This document shows positions 38,101-43,827 of a stretch of 64,000 nt of DNA, piece by piece. Source of the stretch: Stictocephala bisonia (lineage: Eukaryota; Arthropoda; Insecta; Hemiptera; Membracidae); NCBI GenBank assembly GCA_035578905.1, contig JAQJVL010000124.1, positions 1,021,017-1,085,016 on the forward strand. Direction: 5' to 3'. The notes under the pieces were generated by a model, which was not told the origin of the DNA, made no database searches, and saw only the letters and a program-made list of their open reading frames with translations. Within the stretch, counting starts at the first letter, position 1; every line of letters begins with the position of its first letter. The position numbers were made by a program, and so were the translations under genes.

Positions 38101-40498
38101 AGTAGCCTACTAGGGATGGCAACGATATATCTGAAATATTGATAAATATGTTTTGATATATCGATATGTTACTATCGATATTTTCTTTCGATACTATCGA
38201 CCATACCGATATTTTGATCCGATATATCAAATCACTAAATATTGACGTTATTCTACCTTCTGAACATCATCTCCATTCGAAAAAAATTGCCTCTTACGCA
38301 TACAAAACATGCATTGATGTAATAAAGTAACTTTATTTGGTATTTTTACGGAAGGTTAACGCACCAAAATGTAGTTTAGTTAATTAATTTGTTTAACTTA
38401 TAGTGTTTAACTTATGGTCCACTAGAACAGTTCTTCGCCTAGGTGGACGCTTCAGGTGTTTCGGTACGATCATTTATTACGGACCGAATATTGTTACATT
38501 AAATAATAAATTACAGATAAAAAAATTCCCAAATAAATGTAAAACCTATAAAAGAAAACCTATCAGGTTGAAAAATGTCAAATGATGGGTGAAATTTAAC
38601 TCTGTTTTATAAATAAATATGTATAAGATTAAATATTACCCACCATTGTATTTATTAAACTTGATTCAAACAATAATAATAACAATAGGACTTTTCCCAG
38701 CTACTTGGGGACAAAGTGTGTGGGAGATTGTAGGCGATAGGTTGGATGCTCGGTACTCTTAATACCGACATGGCGTCCGCTTGATGCTTGCTATCGGCGT
38801 GGACACTACTAGAGAAGTCTGGGGTGTCCATGTTGGATGGTAATCATTGTGCGGATGTTGTGTGGGGGGGATAACTGAGTATCAGGCTGTCAATTAGCTG
38901 AAAATCAGACCAGCACTACGTGGTTCGGATTCCACGTAAAGCTGTAGGTCCCTTAGTTGCCCTGGCTGTTGGGCTATTAATAAATTGCCCTTTCTGAGGA
39001 ACAGTTGAACTCAGTTAGTAACAAGACTACACTCATCCACACTCTACACTCATATAACCATTCATATTCGCCTTAAAATATCAACAACGTTGTGTCGGCG
39101 TCTCATATGTAAGAATAAGAATATACATTTTAAATTTAATTGGGATTATTTTTTTGTGGTATCTATAAGTTGTCTTATATAAACTTCCGTATACTTGTAT
39201 ACAAAAAACTTGAAAAGTATCACTTGACATTTTGGCACAACATTGCAAATGCCAAAATGTATACAATAAATATGTAGTGAGGTCAACTGACTAAAATGTA
39301 GTTTAGTTAATTCATTGGTTTTTAACTTTTAGTGTTTATGAGAAGCATAGTGTAATTTTTAAATGTGGGAAACAAAAATAACAATGTTATTACATTATTC
39401 TTTTGTAATTACCATAGTATTAAAGGTGTGACTATTTTTAATTTTTTCATTTGACCCCACAGGCCACAACTTGTTTCTTGTAGATAAATGTATTCAATTT
39501 TTACATTCAGTATGCTATTCCAAATCATCATCATCTTCTGCAGTTTCCAGTCGTCACCGGGTCTGCCTAGTACAAAATCCCTTCCACCACTTTTGTCTTC
39601 CCATCTTCTCTCATCCATAATGTCATCCCACACTTCCCCTCTCTTCAATAAAATCTCCCTCACTCCATGTCTCCATCTGTCTCTTGGTCTTCCTCTCTTT
39701 CCCTTAATTTGAGAGTCAAACCATTTCTTCGGGATCCGTTTTTCGTCCATCTTCTTCACATGTCCGAACCACATCAATCTTCCTCTTTCTATCCTTTCTT
39801 GCAGCGGTTCTTCTCCTAAGCTATCTCTTATTGTCTCGTTTCTTATTCTATCTCTTTTGGTAATTCCTTTTGTCGACCTCAAAAATCTCATTTCACTTGC
39901 TTGAATCGTGCTTTTATCCCTCTTCTTCACTCTCCACGATTCCGCTCCATAAGTTAAAATTAGTACGTAGTACATTTTATAAATAATTTCTTTGCTTCTA
40001 AATAGTGACAACAAAATATGAATTTATTTTTGGCCATGACATAAGAGTTAGTGCGTAATTTTAAACATATAAATCGATTTAAATTCAATGTACCGGTTAC
40101 CCAATATATTGAAATTTTCAAATTTTCTTTCGATATTATCGTTAGATCGATATTTTGTTTGCAATATATAGATATGTTGAAGATATTTGCCGTCCCTACC
40201 CACTACTGGTGCTCGGTGTTATGGAACACACGGAAACACTGATGTGAAAGGAGGGTGGAGCAGGTAAGTAAACGGCCTTCAAAGAGAGTAGTGGCAGAAA
40301 AGCCAATCCCTCCTTAGACGAACACTTATTGGAATCCAAGACCTGGACAACTGCCCAATTGAAACGGAGGACAGACAATACATATTTGAAACTATAAACA
40401 GTAGCTACTTACTTAACAAGAACAAGGTCGCCGAGTTCCGTGCGAACGGTTCTTTTCTTAGGATCGTACTCTGTGATCACTGGCCGGATGGTCCTTCC
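7895..40498 (-). CDS. Proton-coupled amino acid transporter, SLC36/PAT family (nine coding exons, 5' end incomplete)
   Basis: Nine minus-strand exons join in frame: 40498-40413, 22879-22742, 19904-19754, 18691-18570, 15695-15611, 13987-13712, 11467-11292, 9286-9120, 8148-7895. The joined product is 484 residues with no stop or frameshift. Family marks seen are YNPFEHRRLAHP before the membrane domain, LLKGSLGTGILAMP in the first membrane segment, DLLGCCCVYIVFVAKN, the PAT signature FALEGIGVVMPLENNMK, and VPNLGPFISLVGA near the C-terminus. Length and the roughly eleven hydrophobic segments fit the Aa_trans/PAT fold. Family knowledge: these proteins co-transport protons and small neutral amino acids at plasma, lysosomal or endosomal membranes, and insect members such as pathetic and CG1139 link amino acid sensing to growth. 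The exact orthologue is not resolved. The first listed exon lacks an ATG, so an upstream exon is missing or translation starts at MTNGS in exon 2. Introns range from about 1 to 17.5 kb and are full of mobile elements. Confidence 0.93.
8354..8735 (+). repeat. Dispersed repeat family B (SINE-like)
   Basis: It starts AACCCAGCTACTTGGG.ACAAAGTG and carries GTGGTTC.GATTCCA, which resembles a B box. Its tail is the same as that of SINE family A read in the same sense. Other copies lie at 10558-10945, 38696-39121, 47930-48190 (minus), 48940-49205 (minus) and 59935-60130. Confidence 0.75.
8880..9207 (-). repeat. Tandem triplication of the 3' half of PAT exon 8
   Basis: Three direct copies with a 111-112 bp period occupy 9103-9207, 8991-9102 and 8880-8990. 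Each holds 3' exon-8 coding sequence (IIWKAIKHRFTKH...VEYSIRTALVILT) and the donor TTGACAG/GTAAGCGG. The unit is 37 codons in the last copy, while the middle copy has a one-base insertion that shifts its frame. The two downstream copies sit in the final intron and lack a proper acceptor, so they are probably silent. They could still supply decoy donors or an extended exon. Confidence 0.9.
9120..9286 (-). CDS. PAT transporter exon 8 (membrane segments 8-9)
   Basis: The acceptor AATTTGCAG precedes 9286 and the donor GTAAGC follows 9120. It encodes LAQSVKVMIAIAIFLTYSLQ, FYVPMEIIWKAIKHRF, TKHPALVEYSIRTALVILT and one base of a valine codon. LTY.LQFYVP.EI matches the family. The 3' 105 bases of the exon and its donor are repeated twice more in the downstream intron, so three identical donor sites lie in tandem. 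This copy is the functional one because only it carries the full 5' half and an acceptor. Confidence 0.94.
9360..9505 (+). repeat. SINE family D, degraded copy
   Basis: A GGAGTATAATGCCATGTGAT head, a GGTCCAAAGTTCATATC region where the B box should be, and the tail word AATAAAGTT.ACACACAGGCC parallel the better copy at 15864-16012. It lies in the intron upstream of exon 8. Confidence 0.55.
9545..9592 (+). mobile_element. Helitron-like 3' end fragment
   Basis: GGCACGCAAAGCGTGC forms a hairpin (stem GCACGC/GCGTGC) followed by AGGGGGTGTCCCCTA. This matches the 3' ends of the Helitron-like copies at 18718-19273 and 58420-58985. Confidence 0.5.
10041..10071. repeat. CA/CG simple repeat
   Basis: A short run of alternating purine-pyrimidine steps (ACACACGCACATGC, then CACACACACACGCGC). 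It could adopt Z-form DNA; no other role is visible. Confidence 0.8.
10558..10945 (+). repeat. Dispersed repeat family B (SINE-like)
   Basis: A full-length copy starting CCCAGGTTCTTGGGGACAAA and ending in the shared A/B tail (CTACACTCATTTACC, ATCTCTAAGATCGGCATC). It carries the GTGGTTCGGATTCCA motif in the middle. Confidence 0.78.
11000..11101 (+). pseudogene. Mariner-like transposase N-terminal scrap
   Basis: A short plus-strand reading, NHGHFYKWVEQFKSGQEP, resembles the helix-turn-helix linker of mariner/SETMAR transposases (YKWVERFKxGxESV). It breaks off at once and has no flanking inverted repeats that I could find. It lies in the intron next to exon 7. Confidence 0.5.
11292..11467 (-). 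CDS. PAT transporter exon 7 (membrane segment 7 and loop)
   Basis: The acceptor GGGTTGCAG precedes 11467 and the donor GTGAGT follows 11292. It encodes VMPLENNMKTPTHFIGCPGV, LNFGMFFVVLLYSSVGFFGY, LKYGEVTEPSITLNLPDN and two bases of a valine codon. VMPLENNMK completes the EGIGVV.PLEN.M signature begun in exon 6. GYL.YG......TLNLP is the conserved loop before the next membrane segment. Confidence 0.96.
12108..13028 (+). mobile_element. Mariner element with intact termini and dead transposase
   Basis: Inverted termini of about 28 bp (TACGAGGTACAGTCAAAAAG ... CTTTTTGACTGTACCTCGTA) are flanked on both sides by TA, the mariner/Tc1 target duplication. Between them lie remnants of a transposase. The total length of 921 bp is short for a 1.3-kb mariner, so part of the gene is deleted. 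Confidence 0.92.
12336..12990 (+). pseudogene. Mariner transposase remnant
   Basis: The N-terminal part reads GAMKKSQFYEWHKCFYESRI, DEGSR-like DESRSGRSLTATTDDNIEQV and RQTIHAN, then hits a stop at 12538-12540. The HTH-like core and the WHKCF...SGR pattern are typical of mariner. A later HPPYSPH word at about 12749 marks the catalytic-domain YSPDLAP region, reached only after frame changes. The central section is missing. Confidence 0.88.
13712..13987 (-). CDS. PAT transporter exon 6 (membrane segments 4-6)
   Basis: A 276-bp exon of exactly 92 codons in phase 0, with acceptor TTCAAACAG and donor GTGAGT. It starts VVDVNFGMDIDLRYYMLALL, continues PLLISMNLIRNLKYLAPFSM and VANILIGTGMGITFYYIF, then an extracellular-type loop DLPPVSSRPS, and ends LPIFFGTAIFALEGIGV. 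The NLKYLAPFS..AN and FGTAIFALEGIGV blocks are diagnostic of PAT transporters. The glutamate in FALEGIG is the conserved family residue. Confidence 0.96.
14130..14285 (-). repeat. tRNA-like SINE head, degraded
   Basis: On the minus strand TAATAGCTCAGCGATTAGAC is a good A-box region, followed by CACTCTAGCCTGTACTGG. The B box is degenerate. No close second copy was found in the window. Confidence 0.4.
15055..15160 (-). mobile_element. Helitron-like 3' end with canonical CTAG
   Basis: Read on the minus strand the end is an imperfect hairpin (GCG..GGCGTGC), AGGGGTGTCCC, then CTAG followed by T. Hairpin plus CTRR next to T is the Helitron 3' signature. The 5' end of this copy was not identified. 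Confidence 0.55.
15611..15695 (-). CDS. PAT transporter exon 5 (membrane segment 3)
   Basis: An 85-bp exon with acceptor TTCTTACAG before 15695 and donor GTAACA after 15611. One base finishes the arginine codon, then 28 codons read FLVNTFLVIDLLGCCCVYIV and FVAKNTKQ, a hydrophobic segment with the family's LG.CCVY.VF.A pattern. It ends in phase 0 and joins VVDVNF in the next exon. The donor, GTAACA, is weaker than the gene's other donors. Confidence 0.92.
15864..16012 (-). repeat. tRNA-derived SINE, family D
   Basis: Minus-strand head GCGTGGTGGCTCAGTGGATA has a clear A box (TGGCTCAGTGG), and AAGGCTCGAATCCC is a clear B box at tRNA spacing. The tail includes AATAAAGTTGACGCACAGGC. A degraded relative lies at 9360-9505 on the other strand. 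Confidence 0.85.
16745..16962. mobile_element. Near-perfect palindromic MITE
   Basis: Two arms of about 105 bp are inverted copies: CACGAGAAGTCCTCTGAACT ... AACAGCACAAGTCATG on the left, CATGACTTGTGCTGTT ... CAGTGGACTTCTCGTG on the right. No coding sequence is present. The whole unit would fold into a single long hairpin. Confidence 0.85.
17086..17310 (-). repeat. tRNA-derived SINE, family C
   Basis: On the minus strand the head GTCGAGCTGTCCTAAGGCGT and GCTGGTTTGAATCTGG (B box) suggest a leucine- or serine-like tRNA origin. The tail is AAGGAGAGGCCGATC. Related copies lie at 44557-44758, 48692-48794 (opposite strand, partial) and 1781-1845 (tail only). Confidence 0.8.
17581..18444. mobile_element. 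864-bp foldback transposon
   Basis: The two halves are inverted copies throughout, from TATGGTGTACTGAAAAGCCT at the left to CAGCACCCCTGTATA at the right. The turn is at about 17985, where GGAACGGTCCACGAGGAGTC faces GACTCCTCGTGGACCGTTCC. Arms are about 420 bp with moderate divergence. No coding content. Confidence 0.85.
18570..18691 (-). CDS. PAT transporter exon 4 (intracellular loop)
   Basis: This 122-bp exon is too short to stand out as an open frame but has clean sites: TTTGTAG before 18691, and AG with GTTAGT after 18570. It encodes VKCAHKLCRRMKVPSLGFAD, then VAEVAFLAGPPYVQKFATLA and two bases of an arginine codon. The PSLGFADVAEVAF...GPP pattern matches the conserved loop after the second membrane segment in PAT transporters. 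Only 26 bp of ordinary intron separates its acceptor from a Helitron-like insertion. Confidence 0.92.
18718..19273 (+). mobile_element. Non-autonomous Helitron-like element, copy 1
   Basis: It starts A/TCCTATATTA and ends in a degenerate hairpin (CACG..CGTG), AGGGTTGTCCCATAG/T, with no inverted repeats or target duplication. Copy 2 at 58420-58985 matches along its length, for example TTGGTTTTTGCCCTA against TTGGTTTTTGTCCTA. Its 5' end lies 26 bp from the acceptor of PAT exon 4. Confidence 0.68.
19754..19904 (-). CDS. PAT transporter exon 3 (membrane segments 1-2)
   Basis: The acceptor TTTACAG precedes 19904 and the donor GTGAGT follows 19754. One base completes the split codon, then 50 codons follow: DTETLIHLLKGSLGTGILAM, the glycine-rich first membrane segment region, then AFKNSGLLFGLFATFFIGIV and CTYCIHIL. 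The LLKG..GTGILAMP block is the strongest family signature at the start of the Aa_trans domain. The exon ends in phase 0. Confidence 0.95.
20150..21460. repeat. 60-bp-period minisatellite in a PAT intron
   Basis: About twenty imperfect copies of a 58-60 bp unit with core words GAGAGGCAATGTTAAGTTTA, GTAGAGTGAGAAGCAAC and ATTTCAGTGCTAGAG. Units are most alike at 20270-21080 and decay toward both ends. The open frame on the minus strand through the right half is a by-product of the repeat. Confidence 0.93.
21481..21975. mobile_element. Pogo/Tigger-like MITE
   Basis: Ends CAATAGAACCTCTTTAATCC and its inverted partner GATTAAAGAGGCTCTACTG are flanked by TA on both sides. The terminal sequence resembles pogo/Tigger ends. 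Internal ATCCGAAC subterminal repeats are present. A poly-C run of about 20 bases lies near the right end (21917-21937). No transposase frame. Confidence 0.82.
22742..22879 (-). CDS. PAT transporter exon 2 (N-terminal region, alternative start)
   Basis: The acceptor is GTGTGCAG before 22879 and the donor is GTAAGT after 22742. The first base completes the lysine codon from the upstream exon, then the frame reads YKCASNHVPVAMTNGSTLPL, ending in YNPFEHRRLAHPT plus a split threonine codon. The YNPFEHR..HPT motif is typical just before the membrane domain of insect PAT proteins. An ATG at 22845-22843 with a purine at -3 could start a shorter isoform (MTNGS) if the upstream exon is skipped. Confidence 0.88.
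22985..23290. repeat. 36-bp-period minisatellite next to PAT exon 2
   Basis: About eight copies of a 36-bp unit with GTATGGGTGGGTGGGA, TCATGACCAATGTACA as core. Because 36 is a multiple of three, several frames on both strands stay open (for example HPYMYIGHDHPN repeats). These are almost certainly not genes. It begins about 100 bp upstream of the exon 2 acceptor. Confidence 0.92.
24385..25480. mobile_element. Foldback element family E with internal 29-bp repeats
   Basis: The left end GGTACAAGTGAACGTCACAG is mirrored by TGTGAGGTTCACTTGTAC at the right. Arms consist of repeated CACAAATATATCATAATATA / AGCACAAAATG units. The centre, 25190-25290, is a hairpin with GTGGTCGGTTTC ... GAAATCGACCACTGTAGT. 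About 440 bp at 24570-25010 has no mirror and may be a later insertion. Confidence 0.75.
25500..28790. other. AT-rich intron sequence, mostly unexplained
   Basis: Part of the 17.5-kb intron between PAT exons 1 and 2. No coding exon or recognised transposon seen. GC-richer islands lie at 26260-26420 (nuclear-receptor-like motifs, listed separately) and 27500-27600, where TATAAAGG at 27570 could be a TATA box but has no supporting transcript evidence. Confidence 0.5.
26362..26384 (+). promoter_or_regulatory. Cluster of three nuclear-receptor half-sites
   Basis: AGGTCA occurs at 26362-26367, 26373-26378 and 26379-26384. The last two are adjacent and include TCAAGGTCA, the consensus for monomeric receptors such as FTZ-F1 and ERR; the first two form a loosely spaced direct repeat. 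The cluster sits in a GC-richer island of the long PAT intron. Function is inferred from motif alone. Confidence 0.35.
28816..29103 (+). other. GC-richer island with a 95-codon open frame
   Basis: The open frame (MESADQCISNHSNNKN ... RRAVDTSDM) shows no family resemblance I recognise and no clear splice sites. The island has several CpGs (CACCGCGCGAAATGAGCGC) and could be a regulatory element or a transcript start rather than coding sequence. Confidence 0.2.
29011..29021 (+). promoter_or_regulatory. CTCF-like core motif
   Basis: CCACTAGGGGG matches the conserved core of the bilaterian CTCF insulator motif. It sits in the CpG-containing island of the long intron. Single motif match, no other support. 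Confidence 0.3.
30313..30415. mobile_element. Short MITE with 19-bp inverted ends
   Basis: GTTATGTTCATTATACACA at the left is inverted at the right as TGTATATAATGAACATAAC. The interior carries GACGTTTCGGAGTG and CCATTTTCAAGGTC, which on the minus strand resembles the hairpin core of Penelope-type hammerhead-like motifs. Confidence 0.6.
30527..31925. mobile_element. Long-terminal-inverted-repeat element with unique centre
   Basis: Arms 30527-30920 and about 31535-31925 are inverted copies of roughly 390 bp, for example TTCTTGTGGATGGATGACAG against CTGTCATCCATCCACAAGAA. The 600-bp centre is not palindromic. It contains GTCGGTCGCGTAAGGTATAC, a good donor-like AAATAAG/GTAAGT at 31118-31127, and a 29-codon ATG frame at 31381-31470. 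This could be a captured host fragment. Confidence 0.8.
31381..31470 (+). CDS. Small unidentified open frame inside the long-TIR element
   Basis: The frame MFAMEEARAEPVTVHCACG continues ITAALLTIEF and stops; 29 codons. It is richer in GC than the arms and follows a pyrimidine-poor TTTAGTAG. I do not recognise it. It may be a terminal exon, a captured fragment or chance. Confidence 0.15.
   Translation: MFAMEEARAEPVTVHCACGITAALLTIEF
31930..32695. repeat. Repeat with CCCTGACTTTTCC iterated ends
   Basis: Both ends carry iterations of CCCTGA.TTTTCCCTGA, and the right end finishes TGCAGGACACCCTGAATT. Similar CAGGGTGTCC termini are common in insect MITEs. The interior is plain AT-rich sequence. 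Boundaries are approximate. Confidence 0.45.
32792..32804 (+). promoter_or_regulatory. CTCF-like motif
   Basis: CCACAGAGGGCAG fits the longer CTCF consensus. It lies 40 bp from a G-rich GGGTGGGTGGGCGGGCC (Sp1/KLF-like) stretch in the same orientation as the motif at 29011. Confidence 0.33.
32810..34200. other. AT-rich intron sequence, nothing recognised
   Basis: No coding exon or clear mobile element. At 33880-34050 a GC-richer block on the minus strand has a short frame, FTLSELSTHIKVIVHDIEEA, that ends soon after; it has no recognisable homology and no good splice sites. Confidence 0.45.
34202..34460 (+). repeat. Two-copy imperfect duplication of about 120 bp
   Basis: The word pair CGAAGTGACGTAGAGCCGTG ... 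CAACTTCTTACTCTATGGT recurs as CGGAATTGCGTAGAGCTGCG ... CTACTTCTTACTCTGTGGT. The overlapping plus-strand open frames are longer than average here but repeat the same decaying unit and match no family. Confidence 0.5.
35097..35935. mobile_element. Possible TIR element
   Basis: ATGCAGTTTCTTGCCACC at the left and AGTGGCAAGAAAGTGCAT at the right are inverted with two mismatches. The interior has a GC-rich left end (CCGGTCCCGGTGGGAACC) and no coding frame. Target duplication unclear. Confidence 0.4.
35984..36073 (+). CDS. Orphan plus-strand exon-like block
   Basis: A strong acceptor (TTTTATTTTTTAG) precedes 35984 and a perfect donor GTAAGT follows 36073, giving 90 bp. One frame is open: DVSTPTIFSEQDMFSSGEK, then PTASGSSSVE. 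The low-complexity serine-rich sequence looks like a disordered protein or transposase segment. No partner exons were found on this strand, so it may belong to a decayed intron-bearing transposon or a gene nested in the PAT intron. Confidence 0.35.
36712..37293. mobile_element. TIR element family F, copy 1
   Basis: Ends CTGTCGGTGCAGAAATGATG and the inverted ATTAATTTCTGGGCCGGCAG. Subterminal words (GTTTGAAGGCTGTTTTCTAA, CTTGGCCTTGTTGTAAC) are shared with the larger copy at 60791-62345. Non-coding. Confidence 0.7.
37836..38062 (-). repeat. tRNA-derived SINE, family A
   Basis: Same head, body and orientation as 7381-7650, with a few small deletions and changes, for example in the tract before the B box. 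It inserted about 50 bp before the left end of the hAT-like element at 38111. Confidence 0.82.
38696..39121 (+). repeat. Family B repeat inserted in the hAT-like element
   Basis: A copy starting CCCAGCTACTTGGGGACAAA with GTGGTTCGGATTCCACG inside. The uninterrupted version of the target is visible at about 45025-45040 (GGACTTTTATACATTTTAAA), so the insertion limits can be set to within a few bases. Confidence 0.8.
39535..40005 (-). pseudogene. Non-LTR retrotransposon reverse transcriptase, C-terminal fragment
   Basis: The minus frame contains ILTYGAESWRVKKRDKSTIQ, ASEMRFLRSTKGITKRDRIR, ERIERGRLMWFGHVKKMDEK and RGRPRDRWRHGVRE. These are the conserved post-catalytic motifs (YGAE.W, EMRFLR, RL.WFGHV.RM, GRPR.RW) of Jockey/CR1/RTE-type reverse transcriptases. 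It is 5'-truncated and ends in a short GAT repeat tail, as expected of a retroposed copy. The frame then runs on into the host element, so its last 40 residues are not retrotransposon sequence. Confidence 0.92.
40413..40498 (-). CDS. PAT transporter exon 1 of those found (N-terminal cytosolic tail)
   Basis: On the minus strand a pyrimidine-rich tract and TTACAG precede position 40498, and GTAAGT follows 40413. The 86-bp exon starts in phase 0 and leaves AA, which the first base of the next exon completes to lysine. It encodes GRTIRPVITEYDPKKRTVRT and then ELGDLVLV, a charged segment as expected for the cytosolic N-terminus. There is no in-frame ATG, so it must be joined to a 5' exon. It lies 17.5 kb from the next exon and about 400 bp from a large minisatellite. 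The assignment rests on splice consensus and phase match, because N-terminal tails of this family are poorly conserved. Confidence 0.72.
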
Positions 40499-40889
40499 CT
40501 GTAACAACACAACAAAGTCAGTATAACAACAATGCGACTAGAGGAAAACCCATTTCTCACAGAACAGGTTTGTAGTGTTCTTATGGCGTGAAACTTCCAT
40601 TGACGCATCTAATTACCTACGTGAGTACACGTGATGATAATGTTGGTTTACGTTGTTGCAAACTAAACACGTGATCTTAAAAAGGACCTTATCAATAATT
40701 AGATCTTAAAATAACCTCATCATCTTGTCATTACATCAGTACCTAGACGTTACATTGGTTCATTGAAATTGTTAAACGACTAGCACTGAGAAAAATACAT
40801 CAGCCATTAAATTAGGAAGACTTGTAGCAATGAGAAAAAACTTATGAGTTACTTGAAGCGTAAGCCTGAAACAATGAGCACAGTACAAG

Positions 40890-42895
40890 TCACTAGAGGA
40901 GTAAGTCTAGTAGAACTGAGCACAATACGTCAGCCACACGATTAGTAAGACTTGAAGCACTGACCTCAGTACAACAGTCACCGAGGTGTAGGACTATTAG
41001 CAGTGAGGAATACATGTGTCAATCAATGTGTGAGACTAGTAGCAGTGAGCATAGTACATCAGTCACTCGTGGTGTTATACTAGTAGCACTGATACAGAAC
41101 ATCAGTCACTCGTGGTGGTACACCAGTAGCACTGATAGAGAACATCAGTAATTCGTTGTGTTATACTAGTAGCACTGATACAGAACATCAGTCACTCGTG
41201 GTGGTACACTAGTAGCATTGATACAGAACATCAGTCACTCGTGGTGTTATACTAGTAGCATTGATACAGAACATCAGTTACTCGTGGTGGTACACTAGTA
41301 GCATTGATACAGAACATCAGTCACTCGTGGTGTTATTCTAGTAGCACTGATACAGAACATCAGTCACTCGTGGTGTTATACTAGTAGCACTGATACAGAA
41401 CATCAGTCACTCGTGGTGGTACACCAGTAGCACTGATACAGAACATCAGGAGTATACTAGTAGCACTGATACAGAACATCAGTAACTCGTGGTGTTATAG
41501 TAGTAGCACTGATACAGAACATCAGTCACTCGTTGTGTTATACTAGTAGCACTGATACAGAACATCAGTAATTCGTTGTGTTATACTAGTAGGACTGATA
41601 GAGTACATCAGTCACTCGTGGTGTTATACTAGTAGCACTGATACAGAACATCAGTCACTCGTGGTGTTATACTAGTAGCACTGATACAGAACATCAGTTA
41701 CTCGTGGTGGTACACTAGTAGCATTGATACAGAACATCAGTCACTCGTGGTGTTATTCTAGTAGCACTGATACAGAACATCAGTCACTCGTGGTGTTATA
41801 CTAGTAGCACTGATACAGAACAGCAGACACTCGTGGTGGTACACTAGTAGCACTGATACAGAACATCAGGAGTATACTAGTAGCACTGATACAGAACATC
41901 AGTAACTCGTGGTGTTATAGTAGTAGCACTGATACAGAACATCAGTCACTCGTTGTGTTATACTAGTAGCACTGATACAGAACATCAGTAACTCGTTGTG
42001 TTATACTAGTAGGACTGATAGAGTACATCAGTCACTCGTGGTGTTATACTAGTAGCACTGATACAGAACATCAGTCACTCGTGGTGTTATACTAGTAGCA
42101 CTGATACAGAACATCAGTCACTCGTGGTGTTATAGTAGTAGCACTGATACAGAACATCAGTCACTCGTGGTGTTATACTAGTAGCACTGATACAGAACAT
42201 CAGTCACTCGTGGTGTTATTCTAGTAGCACTGACACAAAACATCAGTCACTCGTAGTGTTATAATAGTAGCACTGATACAGAACATCAGTCACTCGTGGT
42301 GTTATTCTAGTAGCACTGACACAAAACATCAGTCACTCGTGGTGTTATACTAGTAGCACTGATACAGAACATCAGTCACTCGTGGTGTTATTCTAGTAGC
42401 ACTGACACAAAACATCAGTCACTCGTGGTGTTATACTAGTAGCACTGATACAGTACATCAGTAACTCGTGGTGTTATACTAGTAGCACTGATACAGAACA
42501 TCAGTAACTCGTGGTGTTATACTAGTAGCACTGATACAGAACATCAGTCACTCGTGGTGGTACACTAGTAGCACTGATACAGTACATCAGTCACTCGAGG
42601 TGTTATACTAGTAGCACTGATACAGAACATCAGTCACTCGTGGTGGTACACCAGTAGCACTGATACAGTACATCAGTAACTCGTGGTGGTATACTAGTAG
42701 CACTGATACAGAACATCAGTCACTCGTGGTGTTATACTAGTAGCACTGATACAGAACAGCAGACACTCGTGGTGGTACACTAGTAGCACTGATACAGTAC
42801 ATCAGTCACTCGAGGTGTTATACTAGTAGCACTGATACAGTACGGCAGTCACTCGTGGTGGTACACTAGTAGCACTGATACAGTAGATTTGTTAC
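40890..42895. repeat. 43-bp-period minisatellite, about 45 copies
   Basis: The unit is CATCAGTCACTCGTGGTGTT, ATACTAGTAGCACTGATAC, AGAA. Copies are 85-100 percent alike, with a few shortened units at 41452 and 41872 that recur with the same neighbours, showing higher-order duplication of a block of about 420 bp. It starts about 390 bp upstream of the PAT exon at 40498. The less regular left part (40790-41060) shows the ancestral, more diverged units. Confidence 0.95.
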
Positions 42896-43275
42896 CCGTG
42901 ATAAAATCGAGATTAGTCAAAGAGATTGCACTGTATTGAAATGTATAGGTAATGTTTAGGTTCCGGTTGTTAAGAACTTAAGTAACTAATACGTAAAAAT
43001 TGAAAAATAAATCTTATTCTTATTTAATCGATCATTAATTAGCTTTATGAGGAACGTTCTGATCTGTCATACGTTTGTGTACTTGGGCGTACATGAAAGC
43101 AGAGTAACGGTTATTTAAAAAGCTATTTCCGCACTATAGCCAATTAAGGCAAGTGTATTGAGTATCGTGTAACGGCAGTGTTGTTGACAAAACGTAAAGA
43201 CACTGTTAATGCGGCTGTTAAGATTAGGGCATAACAAAGTCCCATCTGTAAAATTGTAAAGTGAAGGACAATCAT

Positions 43276-43568
43276 TTTATTTATTTTTTTTTTTTTATTT
43301 ATTTATTCATAAGACGCCGATCGTCAAGATATGGGCGAATATGGATGTCGAATGAGTGTGATGAGTGTAGATGAGCGAATGTAGTCATTGTTACAAACTA
43401 AGGCCGACTATTCCTTAGAAAGTGTCATTAATTAATAGCCCAATGACAAATGAACAGCCGGTGATTATCAGCTGATCCTTCTCAAAATGTATTGACTCTG
43501 ATTGGGATCGAACTGACAACCTTTAGCACATAAAGCTGGGATTGAACCAACTACGCTACCGACCAATT
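43276..43568 (-). repeat. tRNA-derived SINE, family A
   Basis: Very close to the 7381 copy across its whole length, including the GTTCGATCCC B box, and ending in a poly-T tract on this strand (poly-A on the element strand). The sequence just past its head, 43566-43630, is a run of short inverted repeats of ATTTAAATACC. Confidence 0.85.
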
Positions 43569-43827
43569 AAATACGCATTTAATTGGTCGGTATTTAAATA
43601 CCAATTTAAATACCAATTTAAATACGCATATTTTTTTACAGTAAATCTAGGTTGCTATGGTTTAATTATTTAGTAGGCCTTCTCTTTAGGTGGCCGTTTC
43701 TCAAATTGCCAAGCCACCATTTTAAGTCGTCATCCATTTAGTAAACATATAACCTTACCGGCAGCGGGCTAAAACGCGTTTTTCTATTTCATCTGCAAGA
43801 TTCGTGTTTATTATTATAACTAGCTGT

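Larger units (their letters stand above)
38111..40198. mobile_element. hAT-like non-autonomous element 1
   Basis: Ends TAGGGATGGCAACGATATAT and the inverted AGATATTTGCCGTCCCTA, with clusters of ATCGATA motifs near both. It is paralogous to 54786-57621. Two later insertions lie inside it: family B repeat 38696-39121 and a reverse transcriptase fragment at about 39515-40005. The hAT label is inferred from terminus style; no transposase is present. Confidence 0.65.

Noticed and set aside
39409..39534. C-terminal 40 residues of the reverse transcriptase frame
   Set aside because: The same bases occur without the insertion at about 57340-57420, so this is hAT-like host sequence read through by chance.
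40890..42895. CRISPR-like array
   Set aside because: There are no unique spacers: the whole 43-bp unit repeats, and the genome is eukaryotic.
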